From the NCBI GenBank assembly GCA_963811365.1, contig CAWEQW010000013.1, forward strand, positions 14,466 through 78,465: DNA of 64,000 nucleotides. The letters run 5' to 3'. The notes under the pieces were generated by a model. It ran no database searches. It had not been told where the DNA came from and saw only the letters and a list, made by a program, of their open reading frames with translations. This document shows positions 43,293 through 53,058 of this stretch, piece by piece. A program made the position numbers and the translations under genes. This DNA is from CAWEQW01 sp963811365. GTDB lineage: Bacteria; Actinomycetota; Actinomycetes; Propionibacteriales; Nocardioidaceae. Numbering within the stretch: the first letter of the stretch is position 1; every line of letters starts with the position of its first letter.

Positions 43293-44956
43293 CCGATGCC
43301 CTGGCCGAAGGCGGCCTCGACGACCTGCCGGACCGGGCCCGGCAGCGTCGACACGTTCGGGATCGCGCCCGTGTCGCCCGCCTGCCTCCGGGTGACGCCG
43401 AGCGCCGCCATGCCCGCGGCCACCTTGGTGCTCACCTGGTGGCTGAGTGCGGCGCCCAGAGCCGAGACACCGATCGAGCCGCCCATCGACCGGAAGAACG
43501 CCACGACCGAGCTGGCGGCGCCCATGTCGCGCTGCGCGGTGTTGTTCTGCACGGCGAGCACGAGGTTCTGCATCGTCGCGCCGAGCCCCACGCCGAGCAC
43601 GGCCATGAAGCAGCCGACGGGGAGCAGGCTCGTCGACTCGTCGATGGTGCTCAGCAGCGCGAGGCCGACCACGACCAGGACCATGCCGCCCACCAGGTAG
43701 CGCTTCCAGCGCCCGGTGCGGGTGATGATCCGCCCGGTGCCGATGCTCGCCACCAGCAGGCCGCCGACCATGGCGGTCGACATCAGGCCCGCGCGGGTCG
43801 GGCTCATGCCGTGGGCGATCTGGAAGTACTGCGAGAGGTAGACCGTCGAGCCGAACATCGCCACGCCGACCATCACCGAGGCGAACGTCGCCAGGCTCGT
43901 CGTACGGTCCCGGAAGAGCCGCAGCGGGATGACCGGCTCCGTGGCGCGCAGCTCCACCACCACCGCGGCGGCGAGCAGCAGCACGCCCAGGGCCACCATC
44001 CAGGCGGTGGCCGGCGAAGCCCACTCGAAGCTCGACCCGGCCAGCGAGACCCAGACCAGCAAGGTGGAGACCCCACCGGCGATCAGGGTGGCGCCCAGGT
44101 AGTCGATGCGCACCTCGCGCCGGATCGTCGGGACGTGCAGCGTCTTCTGGAGCACGACGAAGGCCACCACGGCGACGGGCAGACCGACGAAGAAGCACCA
44201 GCGCCACCCCAGGAACGAGGTGTCCACGATCAGCCCGCCGATGAGCGGGCCGCTGACCGTCGCCAGCGCGAAGACCGCACCGATGTAGCCGGAGTACCGA
44301 CCGCGCTCGCGCGGGGAGACGATGGAGGCGATCACCACCTGCACCAGGGCGGTCAGCCCACCGACGCCGAGGCCCTGGACCGCGCGGGCGGCGATCAGGG
44401 AGCCCATGTCGGGCGCGAGCCCGGCGGCGAGCGACCCGAGGGAGTAGACCACCAGCGCCGTCTGCACCAGCAGCTTCTTGCTGAACAGGTCGGAGAGCTT
44501 GCCCCAGACCGGCGTCGACGCGGTCATCGTGAGCAGGGTGGCCACCACGACCCACGTGTAGCCCGACTCGGTGCCGTGCAGCACCGACACGATCCGCGGC
44601 AGGGCGTTGGACACCACGGTCGAGGAGAGCATCGCGACGAACAGCCCGAGCAGCAGGCCGGACAGCGCCTCGAGCACCTCACGGTGCGTCATCGGCACGG
44701 CCTCGTCGGGACGCGGGCCCTCAGGGCTCGCAGCCGCCGGCGGGCCCGCGACGGGCGCCGCGTCGGCGGGTGCGGCGGCAGCCGGCGCCTCGGAGGGAGC
44801 ACCGACGGGCTCCGGCTCTCGGCGAGAGGTGGCGCGCCGGGCGGCGTGCCTGGGCACGTAGCCGGGGTCCTCGCGGGCGCGACGGTCGGCGCTCTCCCGG
44901 GCGGGAGTCTCGGCCCGGTGTCGTGCGGTGACGGGGCGGTCAGCGGTATCGGTCAT
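43094..44956 (-). CDS. MFS drug exporter, DHA2 (14-helix) family
   Basis: A 620-residue exporter. The first 95 residues are a disordered, Pro/Ala/Arg-rich cytoplasmic extension. Then come about 14 helices with LFVAMLSSTVVSNALPRI (helix 1), WGKLSDLFSKKLL (motif A) and VSGPLIGGLIV (motif C). It is a typical EmrB/QacA relative. ATG 44956 gives the shorter start; a longer frame begins at 45016. It converges on the previous MFS gene with an overlap of about 199 bases. Confidence 0.85.
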   Translation of the reverse strand: MTDTADRPVTARHRAETPARESADRRAREDPGYVPRHAARRATSRREPEPVGAPSEAPAAAAPADAAPVAGPPAAASPEGPRPDEAVPMTHREVLEALSGLLLGLFVAMLSSTVVSNALPRIVSVLHGTESGYTWVVVATLLTMTASTPVWGKLSDLFSKKLLVQTALVVYSLGSLAAGLAPDMGSLIAARAVQGLGVGGLTALVQVVIASIVSPRERGRYSGYIGAVFALATVSGPLIGGLIVDTSFLGWRWCFFVGLPVAVVAFVVLQKTLHVPTIRREVRIDYLGATLIAGGVSTLLVWVSLAGSSFEWASPATAWMVALGVLLLAAAVVVELRATEPVIPLRLFRDRTTSLATFASVMVGVAMFGSTVYLSQYFQIAHGMSPTRAGLMSTAMVGGLLVASIGTGRIITRTGRWKRYLVGGMVLVVVGLALLSTIDESTSLLPVGCFMAVLGVGLGATMQNLVLAVQNNTAQRDMGAASSVVAFFRSMGGSIGVSALGAALSHQVSTKVAAGMAALGVTRRQAGDTGAIPNVSTLPGPVRQVVEAAFGQGIGHVFLLATPFAVLALVAVLFIREVPLRTTIARSDEVAGAAAGRSVEAVGAGDAEPAAAPGGAGASV

Positions 44957-45096
44957 GGCCTCTGGGTGACGACGGGGTGGGACCCGCGGACTGTACCTGA
45001 TGTTTGCGTTCTGCAACCAACTGGCCGGGCGGTGATCCTGGTCTCACAGGCACGGCTCCCGAGACCCTCGCCCTCGCTCCGCGCCGGTGGCTGGGC

Positions 45097-46341
45097 TCAG
45101 GGTGCCGGTCGGTCCCGGTCGTAGCGCAGGAAGGCCGGTTGCAGAGCGCTGGCGACCAGCGCCCCCGCGACGCAGGCCAGGCCACCCACCAGGAGCGCCA
45201 GCCGCTCCCCCACGCCGGTGGCGACCGAGCCGGCCAGGAAGTCGCCGGCACGCGGCCCGCCGGCCACCACGACGATGAACAGCCCTTGCAGCCGGCCGCG
45301 CATCTGGTCGGGCGCCGCCACCTGCAGGATCGTCGAGCGGTACGCCGCGCTCACCATGTCGGCCATCCCGGAGACGGCGAGCAGAAGGACCGCGACCCAC
45401 AGGATCGTGGTCAGGCCGACCGCGCCGACCACGGCGCCGTACACGACCACCGCGACGACGATCGCCAGGCCCTGCAGCCGGACCCGGCTGATCCAGCCGG
45501 AGAGCAGGAACGCGACGACGGCGCCGGCGGCCGGCGCGGACTGCAGCACCCCCACGGTCGCCGCGCCGCCGCCGAAGACCTTGTACGCCAGCGCCGGGAA
45601 CAGCGAGCGCGGCTGGGCCAGCACCATCGCGCAGAGGTCGAGCACGAACGTCATCCGCAGGTTCGGCGAGCGCCTCAGGAAGCCCAGCCCGTCCACGACC
45701 GAGCGGAGTCCGGCGCGCGGGCTGTCGGCCAGCGGGGGCATCCGCGGCATCCGGACCAGTGCGTAGTAGGCGGCCGAGAAGGTGACCACGTCGATGGCGT
45801 ACGCCGCACCGAAGCCCTGCCACTTGATCGCCAGCGCCCCGAGCATCGGGCCGAACGTGAACCCCAGGTTGAACGACGCCATGTTCAGCGCCGCAGCCGC
45901 CGGGATGAGCTCCTTGTCGAGCAGCCGGGGGACCATCGCGCTGCGCGCCGGGTTGTTGACGGCGTAGAAGCCGGACTGCACGGCGATGAGCGCGTAGAGC
46001 ACCCACACGGAGGTGCTGTGCGCGAACGCCTGGGCGGCCAGCGCGACCGAGACCGCCCACAGCCCCGCAGAGGCGATCAGGGCGAGCGTGCGACGGTCCA
46101 TGGCGTCCGCGATCGCGCCGCCGTACAGCCCGAGCAGCACGAGCGGACCGAGCGCGAAGACGCCCACCAGACCGACGTAGAACGACGACCGGGTCAGGTC
46201 GTAGACCTGGATCGCCACCGCAACGTTCGTCATCTGCTGGCCGAGCTGCGCGACGGTGTTGCCGAAGAACAGCCGGCGGTACGGCGCGGAGACCTGCAGG
46301 GGGCGGGTGTCGGTGACCAGCCCCCGCAGCCGCGATCTCAC
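45097..46341 (-). CDS. MFS exporter, EntS/enterobactin-exporter-like
   Basis: A protein of about 414 residues with 12 helices. It opens LRGLVTDTRPLQVSAPYRRLFFGNTVAQLGQQMTNVAVAIQVYDLT, the signature of the EntS/DHA3 group that exports siderophores and macrolides. GLYGGAIADAMDRR is motif A. The start is uncertain: GTG 46341 is preferred because GAGAGG lies ten bases upstream; GTG 46350 and an ATG at 46455 are in frame. It is divergent from the structured RNA element at 46.4 kb. Confidence 0.8.
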   Translation of the reverse strand: MRSRLRGLVTDTRPLQVSAPYRRLFFGNTVAQLGQQMTNVAVAIQVYDLTRSSFYVGLVGVFALGPLVLLGLYGGAIADAMDRRTLALIASAGLWAVSVALAAQAFAHSTSVWVLYALIAVQSGFYAVNNPARSAMVPRLLDKELIPAAAALNMASFNLGFTFGPMLGALAIKWQGFGAAYAIDVVTFSAAYYALVRMPRMPPLADSPRAGLRSVVDGLGFLRRSPNLRMTFVLDLCAMVLAQPRSLFPALAYKVFGGGAATVGVLQSAPAAGAVVAFLLSGWISRVRLQGLAIVVAVVVYGAVVGAVGLTTILWVAVLLLAVSGMADMVSAAYRSTILQVAAPDQMRGRLQGLFIVVVAGGPRAGDFLAGSVATGVGERLALLVGGLACVAGALVASALQPAFLRYDRDRPAP

Positions 46342-46387
46342 GACCGCCACCCTCTCATCGCGCCTCCGACACCCGGCAGAAACCTCC

Positions 46388-46417
46388 TTGTCCCCAACCG
46401 GCACCCGGACGTACCGT
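46388..46417 (+). promoter_or_regulatory. Candidate promoter for the 46.4-kb RNA element
   Basis: TTGTCC, an 18-base spacer, then TACCGT (a TANNNT -10) lie about 30 bases before the start of the 12-codon ORF. The predicted transcript would begin near 46424. Confidence 0.45.
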
Positions 46418-46449
46418 GGTCGCACACAGGAGAGGAGGTGGTCCAGAAG

Positions 46450-46488
46450 ATGCATTCTTATCGGACTTGTGAGGTGGCTGCTTCCTAG
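46450..46488 (+). CDS. 12-codon ORF in the structured element
   Basis: MHSYRTCEVAAS, with a strong ribosome binding site ending about nine bases before the ATG. It is too short to assign. It could be a leader peptide whose translation changes the downstream hairpins, or a chance ORF in a noncoding RNA. Confidence 0.35.
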   Translation: MHSYRTCEVAAS

Positions 46489-46571
46489 CAGCGCACCGGG
46501 CCGGCGCCCGTGCTCCTGACCGCCGTCGTGCGGAGGGGGCAGCGCTCGCTGGCAATCCGAAAGCAGTCACC

Positions 46572-46645
46572 CGACCCGCAGGCGCTCCGGACGCTGTCCG
46601 ACCCGGAGATGTGGCAACACACCGCCTGCGGGTCGCTCTTTCTGT
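46572..46645 (+). terminator. Nested hairpin terminator of the RNA element
   Basis: The 13-bp arms 46572-46584 and 46623-46635 are exact complements, with an inner CTCCGG/CCGGAG stem. CTCTTTCT follows as a weak T-rich tail. It may also end the converging ABC transporter transcripts. Confidence 0.6.
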
Positions 46646-46711
46646 CTCGCCCCTCCCCGTCCGCCTGCGGTCCCGCCCGGAGGCCGCGCGGGGCGACCGC
46701 AGACAACCGGG

Positions 46712-48691
46712 TCAGGCGACCGCGGCAGCGGCGAACTGCGAGTTGTAGAGCGCGGCGTACGCCCCGTCGCGGGCCAGCAGCTCCTCGTGGTTCCCCTGCT
46801 CGACGATCCGGCCGTGCTCCATCACCAGGATCAGGTCGGCGTCCCGGATCGTGGAGAGCCGGTGCGCGATCACGAAGCTGGTGCGGTCGGTGCGCAGCGC
46901 GGCCATGGCGTGCTGGACGAGCAGCTCGGTGCGGGTGTCGACCGAGCTGGTCGCCTCGTCGAGGATCAGCAGCGCCGGGTCGGCGAGGAACGCGCGCGCG
47001 ATGGTCACGAGCTGCCGCTCCCCCGCACTGATGTTGCTGCCCTCCTCGTCGATCACCGTGTCGTAGCCGTCCGGGAGCGCGTGCACGAAGCGGTCGACGA
47101 ACGTGGCCTGCGCCGCGGCGAGGATCTCCTCCTCGGTGGCGTCCGGGCGCCCGTAGGCGATGTTGTCCCGGATCGTGCCCTCGAACAGCCAGGTGTCCTG
47201 CAGCACCATCCCGATCCGGCCGCGCAGGTCGGCGCGGCGCATCGCCGAGACGTCCACGCCGTCCAGCGTGATCCGGCCCGCCTGCACGTCGTAGAACCGC
47301 ATCACCAGGTTCACCAGCGTGGTCTTCCCGGCGCCGGTGGGACCCACGATCGCGACCGTGTGACCCGGTTCGGCCACCAGGGACAGGTCCTCGATGAGCG
47401 GGCTGTCCTCCTCGTAGCGGAACGACACGTGCTCGAACGCCACCCGGCCACGACCGCCCTCGGCGAGCGGGGCGTGCTCCTCGACCGGCTCCTCCTCGGC
47501 GTCGAGCAGCTCGAAGACCCGCTCCGCCGACGCCACACCGGACTGGAGCAGGTTGATCATCGACGCGACCTGGGTCAGCGGCTGGGTGAACTGCCGGGAG
47601 TACTGGATGAACGCCTGGACGTCGCCGAGGCTCATGGTGCCGCTGGCCACCCGCAGACCGCCGAGCACCGCGATCACGACGTAGTTGAGGTTCCCGATGA
47701 ACATCATCATCGGCATGATCAGGCCGGAGACGAACTGAGCCCCGAAGCTCGCCCGGAACAGCTCCTCGTTCTCGGTGGCGAAGGCCTGCTCGACCTCGTG
47801 CTGCCGGCCGAACACCTTGACCAGCTCGTGGCCGGTGTAGGCCTCCTCGACCTGCGCGTTGAGCCGGCCGGTGCGCCGCCACTGGGCGATGAACATGCCC
47901 TGGGAGCGCTTCATGATCAGCGCGGTCACCACCATCGTGATCGGCACCGTCACCAGCGCGACGAGCGCCAGGGACCAGGAGATCGAGAACATCATCACGA
48001 TCACGAACACCACGGTGAGCAGCGAGGTGAGCAGCTGGCTCATGGTCTGCTGCAGGGTCTGGCTGACGTTGTCGATGTCGTTGGTGACCCGGCTGAGCAG
48101 CTCCCCGCGCGGCTGCTGGTCGAAGAAGCGCAGGGGCAGCGCGTTGACCTTCGCCTCGACGTCGGCGCGCAGCCGTCGAATGGTGTTCTGCACGACCCCG
48201 TTGAGCAGGAAGCCCTGGAGGAACGACAGCAGCGCGGCCGCGACGTAGACGACGAGCGCCCAGGTCAGCACGGTGCGGACGGCGGTGAAGTCGACGCCCT
48301 GCCCGGGCACGACGTGCATGCTCGCGAGCATGTCGGCCATCGTGCCCTGGCCGCGGGCCCGCAGACCCGCCACCGCCTGGGCCTTGGTGACCCCGGCCGG
48401 CAGCCGCTCCCCGACGTAGCCGGAGAAGATCAGGTCGGTCGCGCGACCCAGGATCCGGGGGCCCAGCGACATCAGGAAGACCGCCACGACGGCGAGCAGG
48501 ACGACGGCGACCGCACCCATCCGGTCCGGGCCCAGCCGAGCGAGCAGCCGCCGGGCGGACGGTCCGAACTGCATCGCCTTCTGACCGACCATCCCGCCGC
48601 CCATCGGGCCGCCGCGTCCGGGGCCGCCGCCGGTCACCACCCGCTCGGTCTCCTTGAGCCGTCCGTCCGCCGGCTTCGCAGGGGTGCTCAC
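46712..48691 (-). CDS. ABC exporter half-transporter with canonical ATPase site (subunit 2)
   Basis: A 659-residue fused membrane-ATPase protein. The first 50 residues are a Gly-rich cytoplasmic extension, then there are six helices (about 55-370), then the ATPase: Walker [13 protein letters not shown], signature [16 protein letters not shown], Walker B with catalytic Glu [12 protein letters not shown], and switch IAHRLST. It pairs with the upstream gene, whose ATPase site is degenerate, to form a heterodimeric multidrug exporter of the TM287/288 or LmrCD type. Start GTG 48691 overlaps the upstream stop by four bases. Confidence 0.92.
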   Translation of the reverse strand: MSTPAKPADGRLKETERVVTGGGPGRGGPMGGGMVGQKAMQFGPSARRLLARLGPDRMGAVAVVLLAVVAVFLMSLGPRILGRATDLIFSGYVGERLPAGVTKAQAVAGLRARGQGTMADMLASMHVVPGQGVDFTAVRTVLTWALVVYVAAALLSFLQGFLLNGVVQNTIRRLRADVEAKVNALPLRFFDQQPRGELLSRVTNDIDNVSQTLQQTMSQLLTSLLTVVFVIVMMFSISWSLALVALVTVPITMVVTALIMKRSQGMFIAQWRRTGRLNAQVEEAYTGHELVKVFGRQHEVEQAFATENEELFRASFGAQFVSGLIMPMMMFIGNLNYVVIAVLGGLRVASGTMSLGDVQAFIQYSRQFTQPLTQVASMINLLQSGVASAERVFELLDAEEEPVEEHAPLAEGGRGRVAFEHVSFRYEEDSPLIEDLSLVAEPGHTVAIVGPTGAGKTTLVNLVMRFYDVQAGRITLDGVDVSAMRRADLRGRIGMVLQDTWLFEGTIRDNIAYGRPDATEEEILAAAQATFVDRFVHALPDGYDTVIDEEGSNISAGERQLVTIARAFLADPALLILDEATSSVDTRTELLVQHAMAALRTDRTSFVIAHRLSTIRDADLILVMEHGRIVEQGNHEELLARDGAYAALYNSQFAAAAVA

Positions 48692-50421
48692 GCGGCCTCC
48701 TGCGCACTCAGCTGGGACTCGACGATCTCCTGGTAGGTGGCACACGAGGCGAGCAGCTCGTCGTGGCGGCCGCGGCCGACGATCCGGCCGTCCTCGAGCA
48801 CGATGATCTGCTCGGCGTCCACGATCGTGGAGACCCGCTGGGCGACGATCACCACGGTGGCCTCCCGGGTCAGCGGCTTCAGCGCTGCGCGCAGCCGGGC
48901 GTCGGTGCTCAGGTCGAGCGCCGAGAACGAGTCGTCGAACAGGTAGATCTCGGGCTGCCGGATCAGGGCCCGGGCGATCGCCAGCCGCTGCCGCTGACCG
49001 CCCGAGACGTTGGTGCCGCCCTGGGCGATCGGCGCCTCGAGGCCCCCGGGCATCTCCTCGACGAAGTCCCGGGCCTGCGCGACCTCGAGCGCCGCCCACA
49101 TCTGGTCGTCCGTGGCGTCGGGGTTGCCGTAGCGCAGGTTGCCGGCGACCGTCCCGCTGAACAGGTAGCCCTTCTGCGGCACCAGGCCGATCCTGCTCCA
49201 GAGCAGCTCCGGCTCGAGGCGTCGTACGTCGACGTCGTCGACGTACACGGCGCCGCCGGTGGTGTCGAACAGCCGGGGCACCAGGTTCAGCAGCGTGGTC
49301 TTGCCGGCGCCGGTGGATCCGATGATCGCGGTGGTCTGACCGGGCCGCGCGGAGAAGGTGATGTCCTGCAGCACCGGGGCCTCGGCGCCGGGGTAGGTGA
49401 ACTCGACGCGTTCGAGGTCGAGCGTCCCGGTGGCCGACAGCGACGTGACGGGCTCGGCGGGCGGGACCACCGACGACTCGGTGTCGAGCACCTCGACGAT
49501 GCGGTCCGCGCACACCGAGGCGCGCGGCACCATGACGAGCATGAAGGTGGCCATCATCACCGACATCAGGATCTGCACGAGGTAGGCGAGGAAGGCCGTC
49601 AGCGAGCCGACCTGCATCTGGCCGGAGTCGACGCGGTGGCCCCCGAACCACAGCACCGCCACGCTGGAGACGTTGAGGATCAGCATCACCGTCGGGAACA
49701 TCGCGGCCATCCAGCGGCCGGTGAAGATCGCCACGTCGGTGAGCTCGTCGTTCGCGCGGGCGAACCGCGCGGTCTCGTAGGGCTCGCGGACGAACGCGCG
49801 GACCACGCGGATGCCGGTGATCTGCTCACGGAGGACCCGGTTGACGGCGTCGATCCGGACCTGCATCTTCCGGAAGCCCGGCACCATGTTGGAGATGATG
49901 AAGCCGGCGGCCAGGAACAGCGCCGGCACGCAGACCGCGATCAGCCAGGAGAGCCCCAGGTCCTGCCGCATCGCCATCAGGACGCCGCCGACCATCATGA
50001 TCGGCGCGGCGACCATCATCGTGCACGTCATCAGCACGAGCATCTGGACCTGCTGCACGTCGTTGGTGTTGCGGGTGATCAGCGACGGCGCGCCGAACCG
50101 GGCCACCTCGCGGCCCGAGTAGCCGCTGACCCGGTGGAAGATCCCGGCACGGACGTCGCGGCCGAAGGCCATCGAGGTCTTGGCGCCGAAGTAGACCGCG
50201 GAGCCGCTGCACACGATCTGCACCAGCGAGACCGCGAGCATCAGCGCGCCGACGCGCACGATGTAGCCCGGGTCGCCCTTGGCCACGCCGTTGTCGATGA
50301 TGTCGGCGTTCAGCGTCGGAAGGTACAGCGAGGCCATCGTGCCCACGAACTGCAGCACCACCACCATGGTGAGCCAGCCCTTGTAGCGGGCCAGGTACTC
50401 CCGCAGGAGTCTCAGCAGCAT
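48688..50421 (-). CDS. ABC exporter half-transporter with degenerate ATPase site (subunit 1)
   Basis: A 577-residue fused membrane-ATPase protein: six helices (about 15-310) then the ATPase with Walker [13 protein letters not shown], signature [15 protein letters not shown] and Walker [13 protein letters not shown]. The catalytic Glu after Walker B is replaced by Asp (FDDS), and the switch His in IVAQRVST is Gln. Both are hallmarks of the noncatalytic half of heterodimeric ABC exporters. It is the first of the two transporter genes, overlapping the TetR gene by ten bases. Confidence 0.92.
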   Translation of the reverse strand: MLLRLLREYLARYKGWLTMVVVLQFVGTMASLYLPTLNADIIDNGVAKGDPGYIVRVGALMLAVSLVQIVCSGSAVYFGAKTSMAFGRDVRAGIFHRVSGYSGREVARFGAPSLITRNTNDVQQVQMLVLMTCTMMVAAPIMMVGGVLMAMRQDLGLSWLIAVCVPALFLAAGFIISNMVPGFRKMQVRIDAVNRVLREQITGIRVVRAFVREPYETARFARANDELTDVAIFTGRWMAAMFPTVMLILNVSSVAVLWFGGHRVDSGQMQVGSLTAFLAYLVQILMSVMMATFMLVMVPRASVCADRIVEVLDTESSVVPPAEPVTSLSATGTLDLERVEFTYPGAEAPVLQDITFSARPGQTTAIIGSTGAGKTTLLNLVPRLFDTTGGAVYVDDVDVRRLEPELLWSRIGLVPQKGYLFSGTVAGNLRYGNPDATDDQMWAALEVAQARDFVEEMPGGLEAPIAQGGTNVSGGQRQRLAIARALIRQPEIYLFDDSFSALDLSTDARLRAALKPLTREATVVIVAQRVSTIVDAEQIIVLEDGRIVGRGRHDELLASCATYQEIVESQLSAQEAA

Positions 50422-51029
50422 CCTCGGTCCTCCTCGGTCGGGGCCGCGAGCGCGCCGTGCAGCACGACGTCCACGATCTCCTCGGGTGTCATCAGGTCGT
50501 TCTCGGCGATCTCGGCGTGCGAGGCCGAGAAGGTCAGCAGCCGCAGGCTGTGCAGCATCAGGTGCGGCGAGACCCGCAGCCGGTCCACGTCGGGCCCGAC
50601 GAGCTCCTCGAGCACCTCCCGGACCTCGGCGCGCCAGGTGCCGGGGGCGTCAGAGGCCTCGAGGTGCCGGGGCGGCGCGACGAGCCCCACCGCACGCATC
50701 AGCCGGAAGATGCCGATGAACCGGCGCTGCAGGATCCGTACGACGTCGACGAGCCGGTCCTCGAGCGGCTGGTCCCGGCGTACGGCGCGGAGCTCGGCGA
50801 TCAGCGGCGCCGGGTCGAAGACGTCGCGCAGCGCGGCGTCGACGAGCTCGTCCTTGCTGTCGAAGACCCGGAAGATCGTGCCCTCGGCGATGCCGGCCCG
50901 GTGCGCGATCTGCTTGGTGGTGACCGCGCGGCCGTGCTCCACGAGCAGCGGGAGCACCGCATCGAGGATCGTGCGGCGCCGCTCGTCCGGCGGCATCGGC
51001 GCGGCGCGGCGCCCGCGGGCCTGGGTCAC
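50412..51029 (-). CDS. TetR family repressor of the ABC exporter
   Basis: A 205-residue TetR protein. The N-terminal helix-turn-helix is RRRTILDAVLPLLVEHGRAVTTKQIAHRAGIAEGTIFRVFDSKDELV (about residues 18-64). The C-terminal ligand domain is not conserved. It overlaps the first transporter gene by ten bases, so all three are one operon. The 20-bp palindrome 14 bases upstream of GTG 51029 is its likely operator, giving autoregulation and drug-induced derepression. Confidence 0.9.
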   Translation of the reverse strand: MTQARGRRAAPMPPDERRRTILDAVLPLLVEHGRAVTTKQIAHRAGIAEGTIFRVFDSKDELVDAALRDVFDPAPLIAELRAVRRDQPLEDRLVDVVRILQRRFIGIFRLMRAVGLVAPPRHLEASDAPGTWRAEVREVLEELVGPDVDRLRVSPHLMLHSLRLLTFSASHAEIAENDLMTPEEIVDVVLHGALAAPTEEDRGCC

Positions 51030-51042
51030 CCGGCCATGCTAA

Positions 51043-51062
51043 GTGAGTGAGCGCTCACTCAC
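51043..51062. promoter_or_regulatory. TetR operator palindrome
   Basis: GTGAGTGAGC followed by its exact reverse complement GCTCACTCAC: a perfect 20-bp palindrome with no spacer, 14 bases upstream of the TetR start codon and downstream of pdxH. Confidence 0.85.
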
Positions 51063-51086
51063 AATCGGTTTTTGCGGCGTCTGTGG

Positions 51087-51739
51087 TCAGGGCGCGAGCC
51101 GCTCGATCCCCCAGCCGCCGTCCCGGCGGCACGCCGGTAGCGCAGCCGGTCGTGCATCCGGCCCTGCCGGCCCTGCCAGAACTCCACCGCCGAGGGGCGC
51201 ACCCGGTAGCCGCCCCAGTGCGGCGGGACCGGGATCTCGTCGGTCGCCGCGAACCGCCGGCTGAGCTCGTCGTACGCCGCGTCGAGCGCCGCACGGTCCG
51301 GCACCACCCGCGACTGGGGCGACGCCCAGGCGCCGATCCGCGACCCTCGCGGTCGGCCGGCGAAGTAGCTCTGGTTCTCCTCGTGGCTCAACCGGACCGC
51401 CTCGCCCTCGACGCGGACCTGCCGCTCGAGGTCGTGCCAGGGGAAGAGCAGCGCGCACGCCGGGTTCGCGGCGAGCTCGGCCCCCTTGCGCGAGTCGTAG
51501 TTGGTGTAGAAGACGAAGCCGTCGTCGGCGACCCCCTTCAGCAGCACGATCCGGGCCGCCGGCCGGGCGTCCGCGCCGACGGTCGAGACGACCATGGCGT
51601 TCGGCTCGTGGAGACCCGCCCGCACGGCGTCGTGCATCCACCGCCGGAACATCGCCACCGGGTCGGCATCGAGGTCGCCCTCGGACAGTCCGCCGAGGGC
51701 GTACTCCCGGCGCAGGTCGCGCAGCTCGCGGTCGTTCAC
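51087..51739 (-). pseudogene. pdxH: Pyridoxamine 5'-phosphate oxidase, frameshifted at the C-terminus
   Basis: The classical PdxH that makes pyridoxal 5'-phosphate with FMN. ADPVAMFRRWMHDAV, PAARIVLLKGVADDGFVFYTNYDSRKG and GRPRGSRIGAWASPQS are conserved FMN and substrate motifs, and FWQGRQGRMHDRLRYRR leads to the end. The frame then runs into a foreign tail to 51059, while the family ending GGWGIERLAP is present in another frame and stops at 51087. Adding one G to the GGG (forward CCC 51122-51124) restores it. A missed homopolymer base is likely; the gene is probably intact in the organism. It is divergent from citA. Confidence 0.85.
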
Positions 51740-51846
51740 GACTCGAATCTAGGCGATCGGGGGGTCGGTTCGCCGCGTCGCGTCGTGACGCGCCGCCCGC
51801 GAGGGGTGAGAATGCAGCCGACGCAGACCCGACCCTGAGGAGCGAG

Positions 51847-52950
51847 ATGACGCAGGTGCAGCACGGCCTCGAGGGCGTCGTGGCCTTCGAGACGGGGATC
51901 GCCGAGCCGGACAAGGAGGGCTCAGCGCTGCGCTACCGCGGCGTCGACATCGAGGAGATCGTCGGGCGGGTGCCCTTCGAGAACGTCTGGGGGCTGCTCG
52001 TGGACGGCGCCTACGAGCCCGGGCTGCCCCCCGCGGAGCCCTACGCCCTGCCGGTGCACTCCGGTGACATCCGCGTCGACGTGCAGAGCGCGATCGCGAT
52101 GCTCGCGCCGACCTGGGGTCTGCACCCGCTGTACGACATCGACGAGCCGCAGGCGCGCGAGGACCTCTCCCGGGCCGCGGTGATGGTGCTGTCGTTCGTG
52201 GCGCAGGCCGCCCGTGGTCTCGGACAGCCGCGGGTGCCCCAGTCGCAGGTCGACCGGGCCGGGTCGATCACCGAGCGGTTCATGCTGCGCTGGCGCGGCG
52301 AGCTCGATCCGAAGCACGTCCGGGCCGTCGACGCGTACTGGGCGTCGGCCGCCGAGCACGGGATGAACGCCTCGACGTTCACCGCCCGGGTGGTGGCCTC
52401 CACCGGCGCGGACGTCGCCGCCGCCCTGTCGGCCGCGGTCGGCGCGATGAGCGGGCCCCTGCACGGCGGTGCGCCGTCACGGGTGCTCGGCATGATCGAG
52501 GAGGTCGAGCGCACCGGAGACGCGCGGGCCTACGTCCGGCGGGTCCTCGACACCGGCGACCGGCTGATGGGGTTCGGGCACCGGGTGTACCGCGCCGAGG
52601 ACCCTCGCGCCCGGGTCCTGCGGCGGACCGCCCGCGAGCTGGCCGCCCCGCGCTACGAGGTGGCGGTGGCACTCGAGCAGGCCGCGCTCGCCGAGCTCCG
52701 CGAACGGCGTCCGGACCGGGTCCTGGAGACCAACGTCGAGTTCTGGGCCGCGATCGTGCTCGACTTCGCCGAGGTGCCGCCGCACATGTTCACCTCGATG
52801 TTCACCTGCGCGCGCACCGCGGGCTGGTCCGCCCACGTCCTCGAGCAGAAGCGCACCGGCCGACTGATCCGCCCGTCGGCGATCTACACCGGTCCGCGGA
52901 CCCGGCGCGCCGACGAGGTGCCCGGGTGGGACCCGGTCTGGGGGCGCTGA
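51847..52950 (+). CDS. citA: Citrate synthase 2
   Basis: A 367-residue citrate synthase of the short actinobacterial CitA type. The catalytic residues are visible: His in AEHGMNASTFTARV (near residue 175), His in GPLHGGAPSRV (near 205), and Asp in the C-terminal part (LDFAEVPPHMFT region), with MGFGHRVYR binding substrate. It condenses oxaloacetate and acetyl-CoA to start the TCA cycle. ATG 51847 follows GAGGAGCG. The citA, pdxH and serC neighbourhood is typical of actinobacteria. Confidence 0.92.
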   Translation: MTQVQHGLEGVVAFETGIAEPDKEGSALRYRGVDIEEIVGRVPFENVWGLLVDGAYEPGLPPAEPYALPVHSGDIRVDVQSAIAMLAPTWGLHPLYDIDEPQAREDLSRAAVMVLSFVAQAARGLGQPRVPQSQVDRAGSITERFMLRWRGELDPKHVRAVDAYWASAAEHGMNASTFTARVVASTGADVAAALSAAVGAMSGPLHGGAPSRVLGMIEEVERTGDARAYVRRVLDTGDRLMGFGHRVYRAEDPRARVLRRTARELAAPRYEVAVALEQAALAELRERRPDRVLETNVEFWAAIVLDFAEVPPHMFTSMFTCARTAGWSAHVLEQKRTGRLIRPSAIYTGPRTRRADEVPGWDPVWGR

Positions 52951-53058
52951 GGCCGGGCCGTCGGATGCCCGGCTTGAAGTGATGTGTCCGAAAGTGTCAA
53001 GATCGACGTCAGTCGCGTTCAGACGTCGAGCGGGCTGCGCACTGACGAGAGGGTCTGC

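Larger units (their letters stand above)
46424..46650 (+). ncRNA. Candidate structured small RNA with short ORF and intrinsic terminator
   Basis: A strong ribosome binding site (AGGAGAGGAGGTGG) precedes a 12-codon ORF (MHSYRTCEVAAS, 46450-46488). The stop codon sits inside a hairpin: GGTG-GCTGCT, loop TCCT, AGCAGC-g-CACC (46473-46497). A second hairpin, CGGGC-CGGC-GCCCG, follows directly. Further on, CGACCCGCAGGCG (46572-46584) pairs exactly over 13 bp with 46623-46635, with CTCCGG/CCGGAG nested inside, followed by CGCTCTTTCTG. The whole resembles a leader or regulatory RNA with its own terminator. There is no co-directional gene after it, so classical attenuation does not fit. The family is not recognised. 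Confidence 0.5.
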
